Shown here in pieces: positions 12,337-24,645 of a stretch of DNA of 64,000 nt. Position numbers and translations under genes: made by a program. Within the stretch, counting starts at the first letter, position 1, and each line of letters starts with the position of its first letter. The DNA is from Siphonodentalium dalli (Eukaryota; Mollusca; Scaphopoda; Gadilida; Siphonodentaliidae): assembly GCA_032622095.1 (NCBI GenBank), contig CP136064.1, forward strand, positions 193,657,948-193,721,947, given 5' to 3'. The notes under the pieces were generated by a model. That model had not been told where the DNA came from, did no database searches, and worked only from the letters and a program-made list of their open reading frames with translations.

Positions 12337-13134
12337 CTACATGATTGTGCAGCAACATGCGCGCCTTGGTTGTCCATACAGACGTCCGACGTCAGCAGCA
12401 TATATTTGGGTGCCCTGCGCGTACCTCGTTTCCGGTACTGAATGGTGTGCAGTGCCAGTGAATTGTGTAATGTCCCTATCATAGTTATCTATACCCGATC
12501 GACATAGAGAGCTTGAATTCGACCCAACGCTTCTGTTTGGTGCACGTATCACGGGTGTGTGTTTATCAATATGGTAACCAGGGGTAGATACATCTACATG
12601 TATATCGGACATGACACGTGTTGCAGTGTTCTGGCTGGCTGGTTTTGGAACAGTTGGTCCACGCCCATAATTCGGTTTCGAATTCGCAACTTTCGGTTTC
12701 GAATTCGCAACTTTCGGTTTCGATTTTATTACCACGATTGTTGATGATTTGTGGTGCCACATACCGGTGATTCGACCGCGCACGAGCACATCAACACCAT
12801 CACAATCAGTCGTCATCTTATGATCTGGCATCCAGTCTTTTATTATTACAGGAATGGAGTTGCATTTTCCCAGACTTTCCAGATTCCTGAACACCCACAA
12901 CCTCCTGTTGTCTGACGTAAACCAGAGGTTGTTCCGTTTAACAACCCTGATTGGTGGAATGTCACTAACGTCAATGACCCCATTCGCAAGCCGGTCTAAC
13001 GACGCGCCTAAATTGACGTCACTGTGGGCAGACTGCTTGTCAAATAAGAAACAAACAGAATCCTGGCAGAACCGTATATCCGAGGGCTTCATATGTTGAT
13101 ACATTTTGTCCGAGAACGAGAAAGGTATACACAC
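12337..13134 (-). CDS. ParB/sulfiredoxin-like domain protein with CaaX-like end
   Basis: An intronless 265-residue ORF. Residues about 17-100 contain PSDIRFCQDSV, then IDVSDIPPIRVVKRNNLWF, TSDNRRLWVFRNLESLG and IPVIIKD. The order 'IRFsQDS ... ip.i.VV ... DNRRLW.F' is what I recognise from eukaryotic ParB/sulfiredoxin-superfamily proteins, so the N-terminal half is probably that fold; the substrate is unknown. The middle is low-complexity and basic, with an 8-residue repeat (SKPKVANSKPKVAN, from a 24 bp DNA duplication at about 12673-12720). The protein ends CCCTIM: CTIM fits a CaaX prenylation box, and the two upstream cysteines could be palmitoylated. Start: M1 at 13134, although M15, just before PSDIRF, is also possible. 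There are no frame breaks. Neighbours are repeats only. It could be a retrocopy, since no intron is seen. Confidence 0.6.
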   Translation of the reverse strand: MCIPFSFSDKMYQHMKPSDIRFCQDSVCFLFDKQSAHSDVNLGASLDRLANGVIDVSDIPPIRVVKRNNLWFTSDNRRLWVFRNLESLGKCNSIPVIIKDWMPDHKMTTDCDGVDVLVRGRITGMWHHKSSTIVVIKSKPKVANSKPKVANSKPNYGRGPTVPKPASQNTATRVMSDIHVDVSTPGYHIDKHTPVIRAPNRSVGSNSSSLCRSGIDNYDRDITQFTGTAHHSVPETRYAQGTQIYAADVGRLYGQPRRACCCTIM

Positions 13135-14148
13135 AAAACACCAGCGATGATGAACGTGAATAATATGTAAATTGCTTCTAATCTGATTTCACTTTCACGA
13201 TGTTCGTCAAACTCCATGCAGCGCCCTCTACGTTATCACTGCGATGTTCGTTACCTTATATCAACTTTCAGTTTCGTAACGTGAATTACATGGGAAGTCA
13301 CAGCTTTCAGTTTATCGCGCTTTCGGTTTCGATTCGGAAGTGACGCAATAAGTATTGTTATCTAGCTCTAAAAATATATCAATGAGATTCTAAAATCAAT
13401 ATAAGTTAGAAATGTCAATCTCTACTGGTCAGAGCACACCAGTCATTTTATTGCACGTGCATACTGCCGGGCATATATACTGGCGCTGTCATAGGAGCTA
13501 TGTAGAAAACGTGATTAAAATATGTACTCGCTATTGTTGGTCCGCATTTGGAGTCTTTTTGGTGTGGTTAATGAGAAACCTTCAGCGATAAGCAGCAGTT
13601 TTTGTAATAAATTGAATGATTAGTTGTTTTGACGGAATTCTGAGGTGGTGCATTCATGAAACCTTGAACGAATTATGAATAATTTGTCTCCATTATAGGA
13701 ATCCATGGATTCTCTCAACCATTTAGTTGTTTTATTAGTAGGTGGTGAATGAAACGTCGGAATTACACAGGTTGTACCTTTGGTCAGATCATTATGAGAT
13801 TTGTCATGGCTGTTGATATTGACATGACGTAGATGGGAACGAGTCATTTTGGGATCGTTCGAACAAAAAACATGGCCACCAGGCACCAGCGGTCATCTTG
13901 GATTTCAAAAATCAATCCATTAGCATGGGCTACAGTCTCCAGATTGTTTGTAAATATCATTCAGTATTCAACCGTATGTCTGTCAGGATATGCTCGTAAC
14001 TGTTCACACGCTAGATGTATGATCCGTCAATATTGTCGTCTGTTTCAACAACCGACTTCATAATTCCATTATGGATGGGTTTTCAGAATCGCCGCCGCTA
14101 GAAGGTTTCCGTTGACGGGGGATGTCCACGCAATTTCCAACCGCACCC
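13135..14148. other. Flank of the ParB-like ORF and repeat Q, copy 3
   Basis: The promoter of the minus-strand ORF would lie in the first few hundred bases; no firm motif is visible. A third copy of repeat Q is at about 13540-13660 ('tccgcatttggagtc', 'gacggaattctgag'). A stretch near 13876-13915 resembles the repeats at 47735-48680. The segment ends exactly where duplicated copy B starts. Confidence 0.4.
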
Positions 14149-17100
14149 GTTTAAATTTTCAACAAGTGCAATTTGTGAACTATATTGACAGTGGGCACGT
14201 CCCTTGTGCCATGATGGTATCATGCACGTTGTACTGCCACATGCATTCATATAAATACATATAAGTTGTTTGGTGGACTCAAAATTCGGTAATTCACCAT
14301 CAGCTTAATTAAAAACACCCGGCTCGGGGATACTAGATGAATTCGTTAAGTTGGACGAAAACGCCAAAAACAAGGACAGACCTCTAAACCAGAGATAAAT
14401 GCTGAAAATACAAAATTGTCACACTGAAATAGCTTAATAAACCGAAAATTTGGGTGAAAACTTACTTAATTATTGGGTGAAATAAATGTTCCCACATATC
14501 TTCTGAGCTGATAATAAACGCTCTGCATTGGCCATCTATATTCAAATAATTGATTAGCCCCATTTTAAGTCATCTGAGACAAAAGGCATATGGCCTGGAA
14601 TTCCTTAAATGGACGGGTCTCGTTTTAAAATTCGAAATTATTTTTGTTCTATATCCATATAACGATCATACAAACTTAATATACCATATTCAAGTTATAT
14701 TTTGCTGCATTAAGAGCACCGGAGACTTACTGTTTAACATTTTTGTCATGCTCTGAAAAGTATGATGGTATTCTGTATATGTTTTCTCCGTTACCACAGA
14801 CACAATTATATCTGATAGTGAGGATTGGCTATGATCCGGATTTTAGTATTGTGTATTTCATAGCTATATCATTATATAGCTATCTGTACTCATATCCATA
14901 CGCATGCGAGGTGTACTTATAATATGTTTTTTCCCCCTAAATGTGCAAATACTATTAATTTTTGCGTATATATGAATGTTGTATATATGCTCTCCTGTAA
15001 TGGAGGTTAACAATAAATATATAACTTGACCATCTATACTATTAAAACTAAATTAAGTTTGTTTGTCTGTTGGGCTATATAACCAAACGGCTGGACCCTC
15101 GGAGCTGAACATTTACAAATGTACAAATCGGCCAATTGATCCGGGTAGTGTCATGGTGTAGGTACCGTTGAAATCAGGTGTCTTAAAATTGCAGGGAACT
15201 ACACAATTTATATGATCGTAAGCCACTCTGGTTCGTTTAATCTCGACAACAAAGGGCGTTTCCAGTTCCAAGTCAACAGGTTCTCTTCTCAGAATTTACT
15301 TTCAGTTTATATATAGAGAGAGCCCACTTCGATCTGGTTCGTTTGACTTCGGCCTGCAAAGAGTGTTTCGAGTTCAGAGAAAACTGGATCTCTTCTCATA
15401 ATGTACTTTCGATTTCTATATATAGCTGATATTAATTTTTATTTACCAACACTAATAACAGGAAAAAATATATATTATCAGCTTAGATGTTATGAACGAC
15501 AATTGGTACACAGAAATTATATTTGTTCATATATACATATAACGATCATACAAACTTAATATACCATATTCAAGTTATATTTTGCTGCATTAAGAGCACC
15601 GGAGACTTATTGCTTAACATTTTTGTCATGCTCTGAAAAGTATGATGGTATTCTGTATATGTTTTCTCCGTTACCACAGACACAATTATATCTGAAAGTG
15701 AGGATTGGCTATGATCCGGCTTTTAGTATTGTGTATTTCAGTGGTAGATATCTGGCACTATAGACTAATCAATAATTTTGACAATGGGCACACACCATGT
15801 TCTTCAAATTTCTTTGATATTGGTGACTGTGAATGGTGATTTATGGAAGTCAATTTCCACGTTAGTATGCCATTATTATTATTTCAATTTCCTAACAAAC
15901 CATGACATATAGATGACATGGCGTTCAGATAATTGTGCAATGTACATTCTATTGGGTATGAAGTGTCTTTGGTAGATTTTATCGGTCATAATTTAAACTA
16001 CTGACACAAAATACGGAAAATCTAAAACACAACAGGTACGGTAATGGAGAAAACGCGTATAGTTTTAATATATAGTTGAAACAATTGTTATCTACTACAC
16101 AAGATTGATGCTTTTATCATCGAATTGTGGACGACATGTTTCAAAGTATTTGGGCAGATTTGGGAGTCATATAGCTGCATCCGTGATCAAAATATATGTC
16201 GTAAGCCACTCTGGTTCGTTTAATCTCGACATACAAAGGGTGTTTCCAGTTCCAAGTAAACAGGTTCTCTTCTCAGAATGTACTTTCAGTTTATATATAG
16301 AGAGAGCCCACTTCGATCTGGTTCGTCTGACCCCGGTCTGCAAAGAGTGTTTCGAGTTCAGAGAAAACTGGATCTCTTCTCATAATGTACTTTCGGTTTC
16401 TATATATAGCTGATATTAATTTTTATTTACCAACACTAATAACAGGAAAAAATATATATTATCATATATGAGCAATAAAGAGCGTTCCTTATCAGCTTAG
16501 ATGTTATGTACCGTAAACCGGGGTAACTTTGAACACGGGGGTAACTTTGAACGTTTTTTTTCAAATCAAGTTTCAATATGGTCCGGTGAATGAAAAATAT
16601 TTAAAGTAAATAGTATGTCCATTTGTTATGTTTTTATCTTTTTGTTCTGCATTGAAATGTTTCATTTCTCATATTTTTATTTATCATTGTATATTATATG
16701 GCCAAAATATTTTCTTTTGCGGGAAAATTTGATTTTTGATAACTTTTTGAAAATGTTTATATCCTGGAAACTTTTATGTGGGCAGTTGATAATTAATGGC
16801 TTCTATCACTCACCATTCACACAATGAATTTAACCCTCATTTTAAATATTGTGACTGCATGGTGGTGTTTTCCTGTTTACATCATCTCATTGTGGTCACA
16901 AATCTTATAGTGAATAAAAAAATGCTGTGGACAGATTTAACCTGGTGTATGTGTGCTGATGCAATAAGTCTGAAATCTGGCTCACCTAAATTCGTAATTA
17001 TAAACCTGGCTATTCGTAATAATTTAGGTTTCCTGACAAATAATTAAAACGTGTTTATCTGTGGTCAGATTTAATGATCTTGAATTATGTTCGCAATGTT

Positions 17101-20100
17101 CTAAGATGAATATGTGCATTTCACTGAGAATACCAACAACGTTTTTTTTCTTCTAAATTCCGTTTTTCATACTGGTCAGGCATTGACACAGTGATTGTGC
17201 CATTATTGGAATCTTGCTATTTTAGCTCAAAAATGTATTCTCATTGTGGGGACGCCGTACATACTATAAGAACCATAAGCTCTTAAACAGCATGATACAT
17301 CAGTTGAAACATCTCAATTACGTGTCACAAGTGCATGTACAACGAGGACAGCTTCCAAAACATAGCTTATAACCCCTCAGTGGAAGGTTTTTGCAATGAG
17401 GGACCGTATATTATGTGTTTAAAGAAAAAAAATGTTTATCGTGATTGTTGTGTGCATGAAACAATGTGCGAATTTTACCTATGGTGTAGGTAATTGGTTA
17501 CATAGCGTGCAAACAATACATGTACATCAAATACCATAGTTATATGTTTATGATTTGGTGCGAGATATTTAAGCAATGTCATCACATTGAGAAATGAGGA
17601 ATACTCTTTATAACAGGTTGAAAATGATACTTTCATATGACACATTCGTGAAAGAGACAGAGTGTTCAAAGTTACCCCAAATATATGACAATATATGTCG
17701 ATCACAAGACGACAGAAAAGAGGTCCGGTGTGTATTCTGTGACACAAGTAAAGCGTTCGATAAAGTCTGGCACCGCAAGGTTAGTATTAGGCCCACGTCT
17801 GTTTTTAATTTATATCTATATCTATATTTGCGAATGTCTGTCTGTCTGTCTGTCTGTCTGTGTTCTATAGCAATTCGCAGGGGACCACCTAGATAGCACA
17901 TAGGGGTCTAATAGAGGTAACCTTTTACGAGAAAGATAATGGCGAGTGTTAGAATTTTCTAAAGTGACGCCGTTGTTGTCAGGGGCAGAAAAGGGGGAGG
18001 TGCAGAAACAAAATGTGTCGCCGATTGCCACCAAACTTATATATAATAATCCCCATAATATGAGGAATCTGATGCTGTGGTTTAAATATGTCAAAAGGCG
18101 CGCCGTTCGCATCAGGGATGCCCGGAAGGGGAGAGGGGCATCAAAATTTATCAAAAATAATTTTAGCGCCGAATTCCACCAAATTGATGCACATTCTTCT
18201 GAGATCTTCTCCATGATACAAGGAATCTTATTGTGTGATTTAAAGACGCCAAATTGGTGTCGTTTGGATGAGAGATTTGGGGGGGGCGGTGGGTGGGTAC
18301 TAAATCTGATCAGAATTGGTTTAGTCGCCGATTGCCACCAAACTTATACAAATTCATCCCCATGGTATGTGTCTAATGGCGTGGCTTAAAGCTGTCAAAA
18401 GTGGCCTCATTCGAGGCAGGGGTGCACTGAAAGGTAGAGGGGCACCAAAATTGATACACAATATTTTTAGCGCCAATTTCCACCAACTTGATACACATGC
18501 ATTCTTATCGATGATATGAGGAATCTAATCGTGTGATTTTAAAGACGTCATATTGGTGCTGCTTTGGTGAGAGATGGGGGTTGGGTGGGGTGGGCACTAA
18601 ATTTGATATAAAAAAATGTTAGTCACGGATTAGCTTACAAACTTACAAATAATAATCTCCATGATATCAGGAGTCTAATTGTGTGGTTTAAAGATGTCAA
18701 AATTGGGGCCATTCGAGTCAGGGGTGCCTAGAGGGTGAGAGGGACACACACATTGTTAAACAATATGTTTAGCGCCGATTTCCACCTGATTGATACATAT
18801 TCTTCTCCGTGATACGAATAATCTAATCGTGTGGTTTACATGCGCCAAATTGGTGCTTTTTGGGTGAGAGATATGCAAATGGTGGCCCTAAGATGGCTCG
18901 AGCTATTTATTGTATCAACAAAGTTAAAAAGTTCTTTCCGGGTGACGCACTGCGAACTCTATATTACGCACTTATCAACAGTCATATGGTATACGGCATT
19001 CAGGTATGGGGTCATGTGGCGACCACTAACAAGATATTTTTATTGCAAAAAAGGGCGATTAGAACAATAACCAATGCTAGATACAACAGTCACACAGAAC
19101 CAATTTTCAAAAAAATGAACATTCTAAAATTCTGTGACATTTATACATACCAAACGTCAGTATTCATGCATGACTGGGCTTATAATAGACTGCCAGGGAC
19201 CTTCAAAGACTCATTCGGTGTTAAACTTGGAACCAGCAGTAGACAGGCAGCCGCAGGAAACATTAGACCAAAAGCAAAACCAAGAACAAAATTTTCAGAA
19301 AATCTCCCAGAACATTCATATTCGAATATATGGAACTCAGTTCATAAAAAACAAAAAACTAATAGGAATCGAGATAACTATAAAAAACTGATGAGTGTAG
19401 AATTGATCAACCAGTATTCCAACAAAATTGAATGCAAAAACAAATTTTGCCCTGATTGCACACACAAATGATAAAAATGATAAAAATGTTCTGAATATAT
19501 TTAGTCTATTGGCTACTTACCCTAAATGCTAAAATTGTCTCACATTAAATTACCAGAGTACTACGACTTGTATCCTGCAAAATCTCGTCCAACGCATGGC
19601 TATATATACTAAGGAAATTTAACTGTAACAGTTATAAACACAGTGTGTGAGCAAATCTTTATAAATTCCCTTAGTAAATACAGCCAAACAAACTCCAAAT
19701 ATTTTAGAACGTTTGACCGTTGCATATTCATTCATATCCATTTATATCCAAACAACTAAAAATATCTGTTTATTCACTGGTATCAATATCTATAATTAAA
19801 TTCAATATAAATATTAATATAATCAGGAAACTATAGTGAAATACTTCAAGTCTTTATATAGCCATTACTGCTTGTATTCTGTCAGTCAGGGGTGCCGGGT
19901 AGACGGCCATCATTGGCCACGGCACTCCACACAATACATATACAAATTGACATGTATTATAATGTATTAATGTATAATGTATTGTATTGTGGAATAAAAT
20001 ATTATCCTATCCTATTATCCTATCATATCCTATAAGTTTGTTGCAGCCTGAATTCGGGCTGATTTTGAACCGAAACTGGAAATTGTTAACGTTGCAAAAG

Positions 20101-20357
20101 GTTTGTTAAATACACTCTAGAACGTTACAAAATATTTGTTCAAGACTTCCAAATGTAAACCCTTTCTATACCAAATGGATTTCCCCTCTCAGAGTCTCAG
20201 ATATAAAAGTATATATACATTGGAATGATCTAGAATTCATATGGATGGGTGCCGTGTAATAAAAACAGACAAAAAGATTATGTGCAGTAATGCCCTAAAT
20301 AATCGACTCCTTAATCACAGCAGAATTATGGGTGACTTTTCATGATTTAGTCGGAAA
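14149..20357 (+). repeat. Duplicated mosaic block, copy B
   Basis: Second copy of 1353-7559, in the same orientation. It contains the same parts: internal repeats, the putative TIR element at about 16509-17678, an RT fragment, the ~300 bp-unit tract, a LINE 3' end, and the first ~75 bp of the M-family MITE. It stops inside that MITE after 'gatttagtcggaaat' and joins directly to copy C. Its left edge is the point where a head-to-tail repeat of 1353-14148 would begin. Confidence 0.9.
18860..19471 (+). pseudogene. LINE ORF2 C-terminal fragment (copy B)
   Basis: A 203-residue frame matching the copy A fragment but without the poly-A frameshift. It therefore reads on to a cysteine-containing end (NKFCPDCTHK). 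It carries the MVYGIQVWGHV and LLQKRAIRTITNARY motifs of CR1/Jockey-type ORF2 C-termini. RT and endonuclease domains are missing. The 3' UTR and 'tatcctat' tail follow to about 20037. Confidence 0.75.
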
Positions 20358-22230
20358 TTTCAGTGGTAGATATCTGGCACTATAGACTAATCAATAATTT
20401 TGACAATGGGCACACACCATGTTCTTCAAATTTCTTTGATATTGGTGACTGTGAATGGTGATTTATGGAAGTCAATTTCCACGTTAGTATGCCATTATTA
20501 TTATTTCAATTTCCTAACAAACCATGACATATAGATGACATGGCGTTCAGATAATTGTGCAATGTACATTCTATTGGGTATGAAGTGTCTTTGGTAGATT
20601 TTATCGGTCATAATTTAAACTACTGACACAAAATACGGAAAATCTAAAACACAACAGGTACGGTAATGGAGAAAACGCGTATAGTTTTAATATATAGTTG
20701 AAACAATTGTTATCTACTACACAAGATTGATGCTTTTATCATCGAATTGTGGACGACATGTTTCAAAGTATTTGGGCAGATTTGGGAGTCATATAGCTGC
20801 ATCCGTGATCAAAATATATGTCGTAAGCCACTCTGGTTCGTTTAATCTCGACATACAAAGGGTGTTTCCAGTTCCAAGTAAACAGGTTCTCTTCTCAGAA
20901 TGTACTTTCAGTTTATATATAGAGAGAGCCCACTTCGATCTGGTTCGTCTGACCCCGGTCTGCAAAGAGTGTTTCGAGTTCAGAGAAAACTGGATCTCTT
21001 CTCATAATGTACTTTCGGTTTCTATATATAGCTGATATTAATTTTTATTTACCAACACTAATAACAGGAAAAAATATATATGTGACATAAGTAAAGCGTT
21101 CGATAAAGTCTGGCACCGCAAGGTTAGTATTAGGCCCACGTCTGTTTTTAATTTATATCTATATCTATATTTGCGAATGTCTGTCTGTCTGTCTGTCTGT
21201 CTGTGTTCTATAGCAATTCACAGGGGACCACCTAGATAGCACATAGGGGTCTAATAGAGGTAACCTTTTACGAGAAAGATAATGGCGAGTGTTAGAATTT
21301 TCTAAAGTGACGCCGTTGTTGTCAGGGGCAGAAAAGGGGGAGGGGCAGAAACAAAATGTGTCGCCGATTGCCACCAAACTTATATATAATAATCCCCATA
21401 ATATCAGGAATCTGATGCTGTGGTTTAAATATGTCAAAAGGCGCGCCGTTCACATCAGGGATGCCCGGAAGGGGAGAGGGGCACCAAAATTTATCAAAAA
21501 TAATTTTAGCGCCGAATTCCACCAAATTGATGCACATTCTTCTGAGATCTTCTCCATGATACAAGGAATCTTATTGTGTGATTTAAAGACGCCAAATTGG
21601 TGTCGTTTGGATGAGAGATTTGGGGGGGCGGTGGGTGGGTACTATAAATCTGATCAGAATTGGTTTAGTCGCCGATTGCCACCAAACTTATACAAATTCA
21701 TCCCCATGGTATGTGTCTAATGGCGTGGCTTAAAGCTGTCAAAAGTGGCGTCATTCGAGGCAGGGGTGCACTGAAAGGTAGAGGGGCACCAAAATTGATA
21801 CACAATATTTTTAGCGCCAATTTCCACCAAATTGATACACATTCTTATCCATGATATGAGGAATCTAATCGTGTGATTTTAAAGACGTCATATTGGTGCT
21901 GCTTTGGTGAGAGATGGGGGTTGGGTGGGGTGGGCACTAAATTTGATATAACACAATGTTAGTCACGGATTAGCTTACAAATTACAAATAATAATCTCCA
22001 TGATATCAGGAGTCTAATTGTGTGGTTTAAAGATGTCAAAATTGGGGCCATTCGAGTCAGGGGTGCCTAGAGGGTGAGAGGGACACACACATTGTTAAAC
22101 AATATGTTTAGCGCCGATTTCCACCTGATTGATACATATTCTTCTGCGTGATACGAATAATCTAATCGTGTGGTTTACATGCGCCAAATTGGTGCTTTTT
22201 GGGTGAGAGATATGCAAATGGTGGCCCTAA
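20357..22230 (+). repeat. Partial duplicated block, copy C
   Basis: 20357-21080 matches 15738-16460 of copy B (2936-3655 of A). It then jumps at 'aaaaaatatatat|gtgacataag' to the sequence matching 4943 onward of A, and runs to about 22230. The putative TIR element and most of the RT fragment (A 3656-4942) are absent. At about 22230, after 'ggtggccctaa', A and B continue into the LINE 3' end while C continues as repeat tract. Confidence 0.85.
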
Positions 22231-22880
22231 ATATGATATGAATTTGTATACTCGCCAATTTGTATATATATTCATCTCTAATAATCTCTATAATGAGTCT
22301 ACGTGTTTAGTGCCAATTACCATCAAACTCATACACGTTCTTCTCAAATGATACAATGAATTAAATATTTGCCAATATCTGTCTGTATTCTATATATAGC
22401 TGTAATGGTACAATCGAGATGGCACCGAGGCGGCCTAACAGGGGTAACTTTTCACGAGTAAGATAATGGTGCGGGTTAAAATGTTCTAAAGTGACGTTGT
22501 TGGTGTCAGGGGAAGAGCTATTTTTAGCGCAGATTTTGACCAAATTGATATATTATTCTTCTCCGTGATACGAGGAATATAAACGTGTGATTTAAATACG
22601 CGAAATTGGTGCCATTTGGGTGAGAGATGGGGGGGGGGGGGTAATAACTATGATAAGAAATTTGTGTAGTTGCTGATTACCACCAAACTTATATATAATC
22701 ATCTCCATTATATAATGCATGCATGAGTCTAATAGACGTGGTTTAAATATGACAAAAGTGGCGCGGTTCAAGTCATGCATGAGGGGAGTTGCACCAAAGT
22801 TGATACAAATATATTTAGCACTAATTCCACCAAATTCATGCACGTTCTTCTCTAATGATATGCTGAATTAAATCACATTT
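22231..22880. repeat. Continuation of the ~300 bp-unit tract
   Basis: Further diverged units follow copy C. The leader 'tgccaatatctgtctgtattctat' near 22370 repeats the leader at about 21165-21215, giving a higher-order period near 1.2 kb. A G homopolymer lies at about 22629-22641. Confidence 0.65.
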
Positions 22881-23280
22881 TGGGTGGTTTGGGTCATGGA
22901 TGGCGAGAGAAGATTCACTAGCATTTATAAGATTGTCCAATTCGCCGATATCCAACAAAGTTATATAGTCATCTCCAAGGCCATATCTCCATGTCGTTCC
23001 AATGAGTTTTTGGCATTCCAATTTCATAATCTTGACATATATATATATATGGTGACCGAATTAAGTCACTTGAACAATTATATCTTCTCAACTGTCAAAT
23101 TTATATGGGGATGGAAATCAGGGAATTCCTATAATGATCTAGCAACACAGATACATAGAAGAAAGCATTAAAAGTATATTTATGTCAATCTGTTTAAGAG
23201 ATACATATATTCATTCATACTGAGGGACATTGAATCGTCAGAGCCGGAGGATTGCATATTAGAATGGCTCATGAATATAT
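22881..23280. other. Unannotated stretch
   Basis: No recognisable gene or element. A short AT run lies at about 23037-23050. Confidence 0.3.
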
Positions 23281-23870
23281 TATAACACGATTGAGTCTGC
23301 CCCATTCCATATAGTTTCCACACAAAAAGAGCAGGCCTGTTCAAAAATAGTGGCACAGTGTGCAGTCAAATGTGGTTACTAAGTTCTGAGATAAAGGAAA
23401 ACGCAGTCCGTATACCGTTTGATATATATAGTCCAAGTCTTCTCGTACTAAAACCGGCTAAGATATTGGGATGGAGGTGCCGGTCTTTAGTACGAGAAGA
23501 CTTGGACTAGATATATAATGCCTTGTTGTCACCATTAAATTATGTACCAAAAAGGGATAGCTCGGATAGGCGAGTAATTTTGGATTTAAGCTTCCCTGAA
23601 GGTGATAGTGTCAATGATTTAATTCCCCCAAAAAAATGTATTTGGGAGAAAACTACAAATTAGTGTAAACTGGCTACAGTTGATAGTTTGGTAAATTTGA
23701 TAAAATAGGGGAAAAAATAATCTCTGTTTACCAGGGATCTTAAGTGTTGTTATAGACAAATTCCAGTTGACGCAGGATTACCCATGAGGTGTAACATGAT
23801 GATGTGTGACACCCATGCAGAGCATGAAGTTGCCACCTGAATCATTTAGTGAATGGCCAGATATCGGTCT
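23281..23870 (+). pseudogene. DIRS/Ngaro-like reverse transcriptase remnant
   Basis: In the + strand frame from about 23520, translation gives LLSPLNYVPKRDSSDRRV, then ILDLSFPEGDSVNDLI, and after stops SLFTRDLKCCYRQIPVDAG. The order 'SPLN.VPK...RRVILDLSFP.G.SVND ... DL..aYRQIPVD' is the RT fingers/palm start typical of tyrosine-recombinase retrotransposons of the DIRS/Ngaro kind. The frame has several stops and lacks the catalytic xDD box. A small MITE interrupts it at 23429-23509. The 5' limit is uncertain; upstream to 23281 is assigned by position only. Confidence 0.6.
23429..23509. mobile_element. 81 bp hAT-type MITE
   Basis: A perfect 8 bp TSD, GATATATA (23421-23428 and 23510-23517), flanks an 81 bp hairpin. 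The arms are 'tagtccaagtcttctcgtac' and its inverted copy. The length of the TSD and the TAG..CTA ends fit hAT. It lies inside the DIRS-like RT remnant, with 'accgtttgatatata' and 'atgccttgttgtc' on either side. Confidence 0.85.
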
Positions 23871-24493
23871 CTATACCAAGACAATGACCTATTCAGCGTT
23901 AGCTAGGTAGTTAGTTGTGCATGCAGCTGACCCAAACATGAATTTAGTGAAGAAATTCAAGTTCAAGACGAGGCCGGCCTCGTGGTTACTCTTGGGGAAT
24001 GACATCATCATATTGTCGGGATACCACGTGGAGAACGATACAAAAATTCTCCATAATAATTATTAAATCAGAGGTACGAAAAACGAACGGTACGAAAATA
24101 TTTATCTAGCGACAGTGTAAACAACTGGATGGAATATTGCTAATATCTTGCTATTATTTCAAGTTCTACAAATACTACGCATTTCAATTTATTCGTATGT
24201 ATTATGTGAATGATCAGAAAGTTTTGTTTGATTCATTAGTGGAACACATCCAGTATACTGGCATTCACACTGAAGATGTCGCTTATTTTCGAGCCATGAT
24301 TATGATAATTCACGGTGGGTAGTCACCGTCCGTAGGCATAATGCATTGTGCAGTAGACCTGTCCCTATATTTGCATAGGATCTCGTTAATGAAAATACAT
24401 CCTTTATTGACTAAGCAATGCATAATATTGCCAATAAGTGAACATTGTATACTCATGTCAGCCCCAGACACATCGTGGACTGTTTTGGACATG
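23871..24493. other. Unannotated stretch before a nested element
   Basis: No gene is recognised. 'gacctattcagcg' near 23880 is identical to the end of the inner element at 25858 and may be a relic of that family. The sequence just left of 24494 is the pre-insertion flank of the 2.5 kb element and may be 5' sequence of the LINE that resumes at 27042. Confidence 0.3.
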
Positions 24494-24645
24494 GTACTTT
24501 GGGAATACAGGAGAAGTCGGCCCCGCTACGAAGTAGGCCCCATACGAAGTCGGCCCAGCTACTAACATTTAGCATTATATCTATGTATATCAATATACTA
24601 TAATACTATACTATAAGTATAATATGTGTCAGCACTAGATAGTGG

